A stretch of DNA of 33,609 nt, from NCBI GenBank assembly GCA_015222725.1, contig JADFVW010000148.1, positions 1 to 33,609 of the forward strand, given 5' to 3'. The notes under the pieces were generated by a model. That model was not told the origin of the DNA, did not search any database, and saw only the letters and a list, made by a program, of their open reading frames with translations. Shown in pieces: positions 15,027 through 24,160 of the stretch. A program made the translations under genes and the position numbers. Each line of letters opens with the position of its first letter. Position 1 is the stretch's first letter. This DNA is from Pseudomonadota bacterium. GTDB lineage: Bacteria > Pseudomonadota > Gammaproteobacteria > Pseudomonadales > Halieaceae.

Positions 15027-17144
15027 ATGCCTAATTTAGCCTCAAATTCGGTAAAAGCCAGGTTCGCCACTAAAACAGCGATCAGCCTGACGCTCGCCTA
15101 TATGCTACCTATGGCTCTGGGGTGGCCGCAACCGCAAACTGCCGCCACCACGGTGATGTTGATTGCCGCCACTGGCATGGCCTCGGAATCCCTGCAAAAA
15201 GGTGTGTTACGGGTAATGGGAACGATACTGGGTGCTATTCTCGGGCTCTCGCTTATCGCCTTATTTCCCCAGGACAGAATGCTGTATCTGTTTTGCGTGT
15301 CAATTCTCGTCGCGGTGCTGTTGTATTTATACAACGCCTATCAGGGTGATAGCACGGTTTTCATGCTTGCCGCCGTCGTGCTGATGATGGTCTTCAATGG
15401 CGGCGATGCCGAGGGTGCCTTCCTCTATGGTGTGGACCGAACACTCCTGACCGCCTTTGGCGTCATTGTTTATACTGTCGTGGCGAGCCTGCTGTGGCCG
15501 GTCAAAGTGCAGGACAATACCAAAGCACTGGCTGGTGATGTATCTGCGGCTCACAGCGCAGCTTTCTCACAGTTGATCTCCCCCGATCCAATGGATGCCG
15601 GCTCGGTGGAACAACTACTGACAAAAAATGAACTGTTCCAATCGCACTTTGTGACCGTGCGAAACGATGCAGAGAAGATCGTGAACTACCAGGCAGAATG
15701 GGACAGCATTGCCAGTGGTTTTGAGACACTGGACGAAATTCTGGTACCGGCACTGCAAACCAGCTCGCTGGATAGGAGTGTATATGGCAAGCACATTCTG
15801 AACTACGACCTTGTGCTAGAGAATATTGAGAGGATGTTGGCGCTTGTTCAGGCCAACTGGAAGGAATCGACAGAGCAACCACAACTGCATTTCCTGGACC
15901 TGGAATACAATGCCAACAATCTACAGGGCGAGAGCCATATTAACGTTGCGGCAATCGTGTCCCGCGCCGACCTGCTGATAAAGCTACAGAGCACACTGCT
16001 GCAATTGTCTAAGGCCAGTAACAGCCTTTTATTTGACCAGCGTGGGTTTACTGCTACACAGGAGTTTCGCGGCAAGCCCAGCTTTATCTGGCTTGACCGG
16101 GAGAATTTCAAAACAGCTATCCGGGCATTTGTCACTTTCTGGATCGCCGTCGCGATATGGATCCAGTTTAATCCGCCCGGCGGCTTTATGTTCGTCACAC
16201 TGAGCACCGCACTGGTAGTACTGGTGTCCTACACGCCAGTTTCTCCCAAACTACTCTACATTCTCTTTACACTGGGTTTCTTGTTCGCTGTGCCGTCCTA
16301 CATTTTTCTATTACCGAATATGCACCACTGGATTGAACTGGCCATGTTTCTTTTCACCTATGCCTTTATCGGTTTTTACGTTTTCGCAGGCCCTGTTTCC
16401 ATTTTCTTTCTAATGGGCCTGATGACTCTGGGCATACAGAACACAATGAATTACAACTTCGATGTCATCCTGATTCTCATCCTGCTTTTTTACATGGTCT
16501 GTACAAGCCTGGTGATATCTGTGTATTTCCCCTTCACCAGTAAACCCCAACTACTCTATACCAGTTTCCGCCGCCGCTTTTTCACGACCTGCGAGAAAAT
16601 GATCGCCCAGGGTTCAAGTAAGGGCCACTATGGGAAAAGCAGGCTGTTGAGTATGCGACTCGTTGCCGCCACGGCACTCACCGCAAAGATGCGACAATGG
16701 GGTGCCATGATTGACGGCACATATTTTCCCGCTAACCCGGCGGAAAAAATCTCCAGTTTCAACCTGGCCTGCGCCGTGTTACTTGAGCAGCTGAAGATAC
16801 TGGCGCGGCAGGATGCTGTATTCAGCAATAATTCACTGATTGCCCAGGCCCGCACCGGGGCCAATAGCCGGTTGCTTGCCCGACTATGTAACAGCCTGGT
16901 CGACCCTGGGGCGCAATCACAAATTGAGTGCATCTTTGATGAAGTTACTGGCAAGTTGGGCAATATTGAATCGCGCCTGAGCACATTCCTGGGTGGTGAC
17001 TACCTTAAAACCTACCCGCCAAAAGAACTGACAGAGTTTTACCTCTACATCAATTTGCAGGCATCTATTCTCGCTGGCATAGTACAATGTCGCGACTCCC
17101 TGGAAGCACTGGACTGGGATCAATTGCAGGAAAAGAAATTCTAG
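15027..17144 (+). CDS. FUSC-family inner-membrane efflux protein (AaeB-like)
   Basis: A 705-residue membrane protein. Two hydrophobic blocks, at about 15-160 and 360-520, are separated by a soluble region and followed by a soluble C-terminal domain, the FUSC/AaeB arrangement. E. coli AaeB (655 residues) exports p-hydroxybenzoate and related aromatic acids together with AaeA. WPQPQTAATTVMLIA and RVMGTILGAILGL near the N-terminus are family-like. The gene begins an apparent plus-strand operon with the outer-membrane lipoprotein (start two bases after this stop), the DUF1656 protein and the adaptor, so the pump is complete in one unit. The start has no strong ribosome binding site. The exported substrate cannot be read from the sequence. 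Confidence 0.87.
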   Translation: MPNLASNSVKARFATKTAISLTLAYMLPMALGWPQPQTAATTVMLIAATGMASESLQKGVLRVMGTILGAILGLSLIALFPQDRMLYLFCVSILVAVLLYLYNAYQGDSTVFMLAAVVLMMVFNGGDAEGAFLYGVDRTLLTAFGVIVYTVVASLLWPVKVQDNTKALAGDVSAAHSAAFSQLISPDPMDAGSVEQLLTKNELFQSHFVTVRNDAEKIVNYQAEWDSIASGFETLDEILVPALQTSSLDRSVYGKHILNYDLVLENIERMLALVQANWKESTEQPQLHFLDLEYNANNLQGESHINVAAIVSRADLLIKLQSTLLQLSKASNSLLFDQRGFTATQEFRGKPSFIWLDRENFKTAIRAFVTFWIAVAIWIQFNPPGGFMFVTLSTALVVLVSYTPVSPKLLYILFTLGFLFAVPSYIFLLPNMHHWIELAMFLFTYAFIGFYVFAGPVSIFFLMGLMTLGIQNTMNYNFDVILILILLFYMVCTSLVISVYFPFTSKPQLLYTSFRRRFFTTCEKMIAQGSSKGHYGKSRLLSMRLVAATALTAKMRQWGAMIDGTYFPANPAEKISSFNLACAVLLEQLKILARQDAVFSNNSLIAQARTGANSRLLARLCNSLVDPGAQSQIECIFDEVTGKLGNIESRLSTFLGGDYLKTYPPKELTEFYLYINLQASILAGIVQCRDSLEALDWDQLQEKKF

Positions 17145-17146
17145 AC

Positions 17147-18718
17147 ATGAAAGCCTACACTATAGCCATCGTGTTACTCATCGCCTGCATTTCCGGCTGT
17201 ACCACGGTCGGCCCCGACTACCAACAACCGGCCAGACCCGAGTTGCCTTCCCAGTGGAGTGCCGCGAACGTAGAGGCAGAATCTCTGGATGCAGCAAATT
17301 GGTGGAAACTGTTTCAGGACCCGGTTCTCAATAGCTTGATTGACCGTGGGGCCCGGCAGAACCTCAGCGTGGAGGCAGCCGGTCTGCGTATCGTTCAAGC
17401 CAGGGCAGCCCTGGGCATTAGCGATGCCTTGATTTTTCCACAGCAACAAAACGTATCTGGTAACCTGGCCAAGGTTTACCAGAATGAGCACTCCTTCAAC
17501 TCAGCCGGTATAGGGCTTGATGTTGGCTGGGAAATGGATATCTGGGGCAAATACGCCCGAGGCATAGAGAGCTCAGAAGCAAACCTCTATGCATCGATTG
17601 CCTCCTACCGTGACGTGCTGGTGACCATCACCGCGGAGATTGCTCGCAATTATATTAATTACCGCACCGCCCAGGAACGCACCTACCTGTCAAGACAGAA
17701 TATTGCGATTCAGCAGCGAGTGGTGGCAATGACCCAGACCCAGTTCGACTCGGGTAATGTGACTGAACTGGATGTGCAGCAGTCCAAAACACAACTCTAT
17801 GCAACCCAGGCCACCCTGCCGGGCCTCTCCATCGCACGCTTGCAGGCGCGAAATGCCATAGCTGTTCTGCTGGGGGTTCTACCAGCGGAAATTGCGCCCC
17901 TGCTGGTCCTGGAAAAAGATAAAAATGCTTCGACCTATGAACAACGCCTGATCCTGCCCGCCGCGGAGTACGACGCGCAGTCGGTTATTCCGGTTGCGCC
18001 TGATTTAGACACCAGCGTCAATTCTGCACTGGTACTGCGCCGCCCCGATTTGCAGGTAGCCGAGCTGCAAGCCCGGGCGCAAAGTGCCCGAATAGGGCAG
18101 GCGGAATCCGCTTTGTACCCGCAGTTTTTCCTGTTCGGCTCTATTGGCCTTAGCGACACCGTGCCCACAGACGGGAGTTTTAGCGCCTCGAATGCGGTAA
18201 CTGCGGCCATCGGCCCAGGTTTCAGCTGGAATATTTTTCAGTACGGTCGTATAAAAAATCAGGTTCGTATTGAGGACGCCCGTTTCCAGGAAAGCCTGAG
18301 CAATTATAACCAAAGCGTACTACAGGCCGTGCAGGAAGTTTCCAACGCGCTGATTGCCTACCAGTATTCCGTGGAACAGAGCGAGTATAACTTCGAGGGC
18401 GTAAGCGCCTCGATTCGAGCGTTTAATATATCCTCAACCCAGTACAACAATGGTCTGGTAACCTACCAGCGACTGTTGAGTACAGTAGAGAAAATGACCC
18501 TGCGCGAAGATGCCTATGCCGTCACCAAGGGAAATATCGCCAACCAGGTTGTAGCGTTATACAAGGCCCTGGGCGGAGGCTGGAAGCCCCACAATGACAT
18601 TCCCATCGTCAAACCAGAAACGGTAGAGAAAATGCGGGAACGAAGCGATTGGGGTGATTATCTCGGCACCGAGCGCCTGGCACCAGAGACTATTGGCAAG
18701 GAGCGCGAAGGTGAATAG
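17147..18718 (+). CDS. Outer-membrane efflux lipoprotein (NodT / OprM-like)
   Basis: A 523-residue TolC-like outer-membrane factor. The chosen ATG lies two bases after the FUSC stop with AGGAAAAG upstream, and it yields a lipoprotein signal with lipobox ISGC and acylation Cys18. The frame is open 20 codons further upstream inside the FUSC gene, but that part does not look like a leader. Next come VGPDYQQPARPELPSQW, characteristic of NodT-family proteins, and two OEP repeats (about 60-255 and 285-470) with long coiled-coil helices. The last roughly 50 residues form a charged tail that most relatives seem to lack. It provides the exit duct for the neighbouring FUSC-adaptor pump. Confidence 0.92.
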   Translation: MKAYTIAIVLLIACISGCTTVGPDYQQPARPELPSQWSAANVEAESLDAANWWKLFQDPVLNSLIDRGARQNLSVEAAGLRIVQARAALGISDALIFPQQQNVSGNLAKVYQNEHSFNSAGIGLDVGWEMDIWGKYARGIESSEANLYASIASYRDVLVTITAEIARNYINYRTAQERTYLSRQNIAIQQRVVAMTQTQFDSGNVTELDVQQSKTQLYATQATLPGLSIARLQARNAIAVLLGVLPAEIAPLLVLEKDKNASTYEQRLILPAAEYDAQSVIPVAPDLDTSVNSALVLRRPDLQVAELQARAQSARIGQAESALYPQFFLFGSIGLSDTVPTDGSFSASNAVTAAIGPGFSWNIFQYGRIKNQVRIEDARFQESLSNYNQSVLQAVQEVSNALIAYQYSVEQSEYNFEGVSASIRAFNISSTQYNNGLVTYQRLLSTVEKMTLREDAYAVTKGNIANQVVALYKALGGGWKPHNDIPIVKPETVEKMRERSDWGDYLGTERLAPETIGKEREGE

Positions 18719-18923
18719 CATTCCCCATGAACTCGCCCTTGGCGACGTGTTGCTCTCCCCTCTCCTGCCAGTTATTTCCGCATCGCTGCTCGCCACCTGG
18801 CTCACCACGATAATATTGAACAAATTACGCCTGTCACGCTACATCATGTTTCCCTCCCTTAGTTTCCTGGCGATAATGGCGGTATATTTTTTGCTGATGG
18901 ATGCGTACTGGGTAAAAATTTAG
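18711..18923 (+). CDS. Small DUF1656 membrane protein (AaeX-like)
   Basis: A 70-residue protein with two membrane helices (about 16-36 and 45-64). It starts at a GTG preceded by AAGGAG with a seven-base spacer, overlapping the end of the lipoprotein gene by eight bases. The pattern HELALGDVLLSPLL at the N-terminus is typical of DUF1656 proteins, which in E. coli correspond to AaeX, encoded with the AaeA/AaeB efflux pump. The precise job is unknown; the constant linkage with FUSC and HlyD-type adaptors suggests an accessory pump subunit. The adaptor gene follows after three bases. Confidence 0.88.
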   Translation: MNSIPHELALGDVLLSPLLPVISASLLATWLTTIILNKLRLSRYIMFPSLSFLAIMAVYFLLMDAYWVKI

Positions 18924-18926
18924 AGG

Positions 18927-19814
18927 ATGCTATCTTTGAAACTCCTTAAGAAATTAACACTGGGTATTATCAATCTCGCGCTAATTGCGGCGGTTGCCTA
19001 CTATGCCTACCAGTCCTTCGAGGACTACATCACCAACCCCTGGACCCGGGACGGCCAGGTGCGAGGGCATGTAATACAAGTTGCCCCCAGAGTCTCCGGC
19101 ATGATTACCCACATTGCCGTCATCGACAACCAGCTTGTCACACAGGGGGATCTGCTGTTTGAAATCGACAGCGAGCCCTTTGAGATCAGTATCTCGCAAG
19201 CCGAGGCCAACCTTAAGAGAGCCCGCATCAGCTCGCGATCCGCCAAAATTGAATACGATCGTCTGCAGGAAATATTTGCCAAAGACGCCGGCGCTGTATC
19301 GCAGAAAGACCTGAACCGCCGTGAGGCCAATTACCTGCAATCCCTGAGCCAGATCGATATAGCACAAGAGCAGTTGCGAGCCGCCAGGCTAAACCTCAGC
19401 TATACCCAGGTGCTCGCTTCAGTGGATGGCTATGTCTCAAATATCAACTTCCAGATAGGCACACAGGCGGTGACCAACTCCCCTATTCTCGCCCTGGTAG
19501 ACCGCAACAGTTTCTGGGTGTTTGGCTACTTCCGGGAGAGCCAGATCGGTGAATTTAAAATTGGCGATGCGGCCCGCGTCACACTTATGGCCTACCCCGA
19601 CTTACCACTACAGGGCCATGTGGAATCCCTGGGCTGGGGTATCGCCCCCTCGGATGGCAACGCGGGGCACAACCTGCTCCCCAGTATCAAGCCCGTGTTT
19701 CAGTGGATAAGGCTGGCCCAGAGAATTCCCGTGCGGATAAAACTCGACAAAGTGCCCGAGGGCGTTGAATTACGCTTTGGCCTCACGGCTTCCGTTATGA
19801 TTACAGGGCGATAG
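18927..19814 (+). CDS. HlyD-type membrane fusion protein (AaeA-like efflux adaptor)
   Basis: A 295-residue periplasmic adaptor anchored by one N-terminal helix (about 10-30). TNPWTRDGQVRGHVIQVAPRVSG is the first biotinyl-lipoyl half, a helical hairpin covers about 90-150 (SQAEANLKRARISSRSAKIEYDRL onward), and VLASVDGYVSNINFQIG is the second lipoyl half. A beta barrel around VFGYFRESQIGEFKIGD completes the family layout. It links the FUSC inner-membrane protein with the NodT-like outer-membrane factor, as AaeA does in E. coli. The GATAxxTxxYY-like details do not identify the cargo. It is the fourth gene of the efflux operon and the ion channel gene follows after four bases. Confidence 0.93.
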   Translation: MLSLKLLKKLTLGIINLALIAAVAYYAYQSFEDYITNPWTRDGQVRGHVIQVAPRVSGMITHIAVIDNQLVTQGDLLFEIDSEPFEISISQAEANLKRARISSRSAKIEYDRLQEIFAKDAGAVSQKDLNRREANYLQSLSQIDIAQEQLRAARLNLSYTQVLASVDGYVSNINFQIGTQAVTNSPILALVDRNSFWVFGYFRESQIGEFKIGDAARVTLMAYPDLPLQGHVESLGWGIAPSDGNAGHNLLPSIKPVFQWIRLAQRIPVRIKLDKVPEGVELRFGLTASVMITGR

Positions 19815-19818
19815 AATT

Positions 19819-20484
19819 ATGGGGCGACTCAATGAAGACAATAATTTCCTCTACCTGGCGGCCTCTCTGCTGATTTTGCTTCTCGCTTCACCACTGGCGA
19901 ACAGCCTGCCCGAGGGCTTTGCCTATTGGATACTAAAGGCAATTATTACGGTCACCATCATTGTCTGTTACCTCAGCCTCAACTTTGGCAAACGGTGGCG
20001 AGTTTTCACCGGGGCTCTTGTCCTGTTTATGATTTCTTCCAGCATATTACGTGAGTACGGAAATCTGGGATCTGCCACCCTGCTGGACCTGGTAATTATG
20101 CTGGTGTTCTTTGTGACCGTCGCCTACTCAGCGGCCAGACGCGTACTGCTACGCGGCGCTGTAGACTTTAACAAAATAGTCGGGGCCTTCACTATCTATC
20201 TGCTATTAGGCCTGATTTGGTCGACCCTCTATCTTTTTGTGCTGGAAGTTTCGCCCACAGCTTTTAACGGCATGGAACATGTAAATTGGGCAGACAATTT
20301 CTCTACCGCAACTTACTTCAGTTACGTTACCCTGACCACACTGGGTTATGGTGATATCAGTCCGGCAGAACCCTTAAGTCGGGTGCTGGTTTTCCTGGAA
20401 GCCATGGCGGGAACATTTTATATGGCGGTCGTTATCGCCAGCTTGATTGGTTCGCATGTAAGCAAAAGAAATACTAACAACTAG
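19819..20484 (+). CDS. Potassium-channel-like protein (Ion_trans_2)
   Basis: A 221-residue protein with about five or six membrane helices. Near the C-terminus is a re-entrant pore with the selectivity filter TTLGYGD (about residues 173-179, in SYVTLTTLGYGDISP), followed by a final helix MAGTFYMAVVIASLIG. No RCK, cyclic-nucleotide or other regulatory domain is attached. It belongs to the two-pore-domain-like bacterial K+ channel group, so tetrameric K+ passage is expected. It starts four bases after the adaptor stop and is 12 bases before the AI-2E family gene, so it is likely on the efflux transcript, although a functional tie to the pump is only inferred (for example, compensating charge movement). 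Confidence 0.87.
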   Translation: MGRLNEDNNFLYLAASLLILLLASPLANSLPEGFAYWILKAIITVTIIVCYLSLNFGKRWRVFTGALVLFMISSSILREYGNLGSATLLDLVIMLVFFVTVAYSAARRVLLRGAVDFNKIVGAFTIYLLLGLIWSTLYLFVLEVSPTAFNGMEHVNWADNFSTATYFSYVTLTTLGYGDISPAEPLSRVLVFLEAMAGTFYMAVVIASLIGSHVSKRNTNN

Positions 20485-20496
20485 GGGATAAGCACC

Positions 20497-21576
20497 ATGA
20501 ATGACAAGGAAGCAGATACAGGTTTCGACAAATTATTCGTACGCAATATGCTGGAGTCAGCACTGCGGATTGGGCTGGTTCTTATCCTGCTGTCCATGAC
20601 CTACGATATTATCAAGCCCTTTACCCTGCCGTTGCTCTGGGGAGCAATCATAGCGATCGCCGTATTCCCTATGGTCAGGTGGTTGCAGGGCAAACTGGGT
20701 GGGCGCCGCGGCCTCGCAGTGACGCTGCTCACCCTGTTTTTTATCCTGTCATTGGTTGTACCCAGTTACCTGGCCATGGAATCACTGGTCGGTGCAGTCA
20801 AACTTGTCTCTGCGAACCTGGATGAGGGCAGTCTTCAAGTGCCCGCTCCACCGTCTAGAATTGCAGAAATACCCATGATTGGCGAGAAGCTCTATGAGGG
20901 CTGGCACAATGCCAATAAAAACCTGGACGCGGTACTGGCTGAGATTCAACCGCAGATCAAAGCCCTGATTGGCAAAACAGCCTCCGCCGTGGGTGGCGGC
21001 TTGATGGGCGTCTTGATGTTCGTGGTCGCTCTGTTGATCGCAGGGGGCTTCATGGCCTATGCAGAGTCCACCGGCGACGCAGCCCATCGTTTTTTCGTAC
21101 GGATAGGCGGTAGTAAACCGGGTGGGGAATGGGCGGAGTTATGTGTGGCCACCGTGCGCAGTGTATTGCAAGGCGTAGTCGGTGTAGCTGTGATACAGGC
21201 GGCACTTTGCGCAATAGGCCTGTTCGCCATGGGCGTTCCCGGGGCACCTCTGTGGAGTGCAGTCATTCTATTTCTGGCCATTGCACAATTGCCGGCCCTA
21301 CTTGTCGTGGCGCCCCTTATCATCTGGGCCTACAACACCCAAGATGGAACGACAGCAACCATATTTGCAGTGTGGATGTTGTTGGCTGGGCTTAGCGACA
21401 ACATCCTAAAGCCTATGTTGATGGGCCGCGGGCTGGATATTCCCATGCCGGTTATCCTCATAGGCGCCATAGGCGGAATGCTCTCCGCAGGTATAATCGG
21501 CCTGTTCGCCGGCGCGGTGGTACTGTCCATTATGTACAAGCTGTTTGGTGAATGGTTGGCGCAGGAGTCCCACTAA
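20497..21576 (+). CDS. AI-2E / PerM-family membrane protein
   Basis: A 359-residue inner-membrane protein with the AI-2E transporter family pattern: N-terminal helices (about 22-55 and 72-90), a soluble stretch (about 95-165), and C-terminal helices that include LSDNILKPMLMGRGLDIPMPVILIGAIGGM, the diagnostic motif of the family. The family name comes from the E. coli TqsA autoinducer-2 exporter, but many members do other things, including ion antiport, so no signalling role should be assumed. A GGGGAT sequence precedes the ATG. It is the last gene of the plus-strand run that begins with the FUSC gene; no clear intrinsic terminator was found after it. Confidence 0.88.
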   Translation: MNDKEADTGFDKLFVRNMLESALRIGLVLILLSMTYDIIKPFTLPLLWGAIIAIAVFPMVRWLQGKLGGRRGLAVTLLTLFFILSLVVPSYLAMESLVGAVKLVSANLDEGSLQVPAPPSRIAEIPMIGEKLYEGWHNANKNLDAVLAEIQPQIKALIGKTASAVGGGLMGVLMFVVALLIAGGFMAYAESTGDAAHRFFVRIGGSKPGGEWAELCVATVRSVLQGVVGVAVIQAALCAIGLFAMGVPGAPLWSAVILFLAIAQLPALLVVAPLIIWAYNTQDGTTATIFAVWMLLAGLSDNILKPMLMGRGLDIPMPVILIGAIGGMLSAGIIGLFAGAVVLSIMYKLFGEWLAQESH

Positions 21577-21714
21577 CACTGTGATGCTTATTGAGCTTAC
21601 GACCCGGCGAGGTATGCAAATTTGAACCAATAGGCTGTGAGTCGAAAATACAGGTGGAAATTGGCCGTTTTCGCCCTGTTACGGCATGCGTGGGGAATTT
21701 ATTCTAGGCGAATT

Positions 21715-21765
21715 AGCAGTATAGTGACGCTATTATAATAAATATAATACTACAGGTGCCATACC
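21715..21765 (+). promoter_or_regulatory. AT-rich control region with perfect inverted repeat before TonB receptor
   Basis: TATTATA (21731-21737) and TATAATA (21743-21749) form a perfect inverted repeat around a five-base spacer. A TATAAT inside it could be the -10 hexamer, with TTAGCA 15 bases upstream as a poor -35. The repeat may be an operator or simply AT-rich promoter DNA. The rest of the 189-base gap back to 21577 shows no gene and no T-tailed hairpin. Confidence 0.35.
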
Positions 21766-24153
21766 ATGATAAAAAATACCCACGCCAGACAGATCGCACA
21801 CAAAACTGCACTTGCCACGGCCATTGCCCTGCTCACCACACCTGTGATGGCCCAGATGCAACTGGAGGAGGTAATTGTCACGGCGCAAAAGCGTCAGCAA
21901 ACCGTTCAGGACGTGCCGAGCTCTGTCACCGCTATTTCTGAGGAAATGCTCGAGAAAACCAACACCCGTGACTTCAGCGACTTGAACAGCATCACCTCGG
22001 GAATCACGATCACCGGTGGCGCTGACGGTTTCGGCAAAGTTATTCGAATACGGGGCGTGGGCACCAACTCCTATGTACCCTCCATACGCCCTGCAGTCGG
22101 TATCTTCCTGAACGAAGTCCCCCTGGGAGCCCCCGAATCCGCCTATAACAACATGGCCGATATAGAAAGAATTGAAATTCTCAAGGGACCCCAGGCAACA
22201 TTATTCGGCAAGGAAGTATCCTCAGGCGCTATTTCCCTGTTCACTAAGCGCCCCGACACCGAGGTTATGGAAGGTTATGTAGAGGGCAATTTTGGCAATT
22301 TTAACAGGCAAGAATACCGCGTGGGTGGAAACCTGCCAATGGGAGACCAATTTGGGCTTCGAGCGAGTATCTATAATAATCAGAGAGATGGCACGGTAAG
22401 GAATATATCGACAGGCCGCGATGATGGAGAGTCCGATGGCACCGGCTACCGGCTGCGATTCCTGTGGCAGCCATCAGACAGTTTCAATGCAATATTGAGC
22501 TATGAGGACCACCATATCGAGGTAGAGGGGAGCCAATCAGTAGCGCAGGAATATGGTGACCTGTACTACACATGGGAACAAAAGGTCTTGGGTATCACAG
22601 ATCCGGCTGACAGCAAGCTTAACATACTGGACCCCGCCGATCGCAAAACGGCACACTCAGCCAGCACAAGTCGCGACACCAAGACAAAAATCTGGAGCAT
22701 GAACATCGAGTGGGAGATCAACGACGAGTGGTCGCTGACATCAATTACCAGTGACCAGGACTACAAGACTTTTGTCGATGGACAGGATGGCAGTAACTTT
22801 ACCAGCTCAGAGGGGGTCAATGTTCCCGCAACCGCTGACACCTCCGTCGGCCCTTATAAAATTAATGATTTTTTTCAGGACTCCCGAACAGACAGCTTCA
22901 CACAGGAACTTCGATTCACCTATGAGAGTGAAAATTGGTCATCCATTATAGGTGCGTTCTATGCCGACACAGAGCTTATAAGCTACGTGCCTTTCAGCGT
23001 CATGATAGGTGCCATTAACCCCGACCTGATATTCAAAGCAGCCGGCGTTTCTGATATTACCGATGATGTTTCAGAGTGGGCCATATTTACCCACAATATC
23101 TACACCTTGCGAGAGGGCCTGGATATAACATTCGGCCTGCGCTATTCCGATGTTGAGAAAGACTATGTTGGCGGCCAGCTCACTGGCTGGGGACCACTGG
23201 CGGACCTGAACACACCACCGGTACCGATTACACCCTGGGGTGCCTCCATTCCCGGCTCAACTGACAGCTGGGATGAAATTACCGGCACGATAAAGGTAAC
23301 CTGGTGGCTGAACGACGAAGTGTCCTTATACGGAGGCTGGGACAGGGGTTTCAAGGCGGGTGGGCATAATGTCTGCAAAGGCACCGAAGACCTTCCGGAA
23401 TGTCCCGAGCCCTTCGATTCAGAGATTGCCGACAACTTTGAAGTGGGCTTCAAGGGACGCTTCCTGGACAACACCCTGGTCTGGAATGGTGCTGCCTTCT
23501 ACCAGACATACGACGACTATCAGGTCGACATACAGGATGATGAGGGAATAGGCCTCTCCATTCAGAACGCTGCCAAAGTTGAGATTCAAGGTGTAGAGAC
23601 TGAATTTCAATGGCTGGCAAGCGACAATCTATTGTTGGATGCCAACATTTCCTATATCGACGCTCGCTGGGACGAATATAAAAATGCCGGCTGTCTGCGC
23701 CCCCAGTACCAGGAAATTGCCTGTGAGGACGATGGTACCGGTAACTTCGTGCAAGACCTGAGCGGCAAACGCCTCAACTACAACAGCCCTCTGAGCGGCA
23801 ACCTCAACCTCACATGGAGTGACCAGTTTTCCAACGGGGTCAACTGGTATGCCCGGGGTGAATATGCCTATAGAGGCGACCGCTATTTCTTCCCCGATCT
23901 CGATCCAGACGTACGCGATGGCAGTTACTTCCTGCTCAATGCCAGCATTGGCTTCACCGGCGAAACGGGCAACTGGGATGTTATCTTGTGGGGCAAGAAC
24001 CTGACAGGAGAAGACTACCTGATCAGCGCCAGTCGCAACCGCGATGCAGGTAACCCAGCCTTCGGTCCAACCTCGATTGAAGGCTACCGTGTGTCGGCTG
24101 GAGAAGATGCCACCTACGGCGTCACGCTGAAATACCGTTTCGGTGGTGTTTAG
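21766..24153 (+). CDS. TonB-dependent receptor (substrate unknown)
   Basis: A 795-residue outer-membrane receptor. The signal peptide runs to about residue 28 (ALLTTPVMA), followed by the TonB-box-like EEVIVTAQKRQQ and a plug domain with DVPSSVTAISEEML, RIRGVGTNSY and LKGPQATLFGKEVSSGAIS. The remainder is a long 22-strand-type barrel ending in YGVTLKYRFGGV. Such receptors import scarce compounds such as siderophores, vitamins and sugars using the TonB-ExbBD energy system. This one has the EVIVTAQKR signature common in the large marine and sphingomonad family whose substrates are mostly unknown. No transporter or enzyme is directly linked on the same strand, so no substrate is suggested. No RutR-like operator was found upstream, unlike the second receptor in the window. 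Confidence 0.93.
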   Translation: MIKNTHARQIAHKTALATAIALLTTPVMAQMQLEEVIVTAQKRQQTVQDVPSSVTAISEEMLEKTNTRDFSDLNSITSGITITGGADGFGKVIRIRGVGTNSYVPSIRPAVGIFLNEVPLGAPESAYNNMADIERIEILKGPQATLFGKEVSSGAISLFTKRPDTEVMEGYVEGNFGNFNRQEYRVGGNLPMGDQFGLRASIYNNQRDGTVRNISTGRDDGESDGTGYRLRFLWQPSDSFNAILSYEDHHIEVEGSQSVAQEYGDLYYTWEQKVLGITDPADSKLNILDPADRKTAHSASTSRDTKTKIWSMNIEWEINDEWSLTSITSDQDYKTFVDGQDGSNFTSSEGVNVPATADTSVGPYKINDFFQDSRTDSFTQELRFTYESENWSSIIGAFYADTELISYVPFSVMIGAINPDLIFKAAGVSDITDDVSEWAIFTHNIYTLREGLDITFGLRYSDVEKDYVGGQLTGWGPLADLNTPPVPITPWGASIPGSTDSWDEITGTIKVTWWLNDEVSLYGGWDRGFKAGGHNVCKGTEDLPECPEPFDSEIADNFEVGFKGRFLDNTLVWNGAAFYQTYDDYQVDIQDDEGIGLSIQNAAKVEIQGVETEFQWLASDNLLLDANISYIDARWDEYKNAGCLRPQYQEIACEDDGTGNFVQDLSGKRLNYNSPLSGNLNLTWSDQFSNGVNWYARGEYAYRGDRYFFPDLDPDVRDGSYFLLNASIGFTGETGNWDVILWGKNLTGEDYLISASRNRDAGNPAFGPTSIEGYRVSAGEDATYGVTLKYRFGGV

Positions 24154-24160
24154 ACGCTAG

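Noticed and set aside
20497-21576. Autoinducer-2 export or quorum-sensing role
   Set aside because: The family name is historical and no lux/lsr gene is nearby, so only the family is reported.
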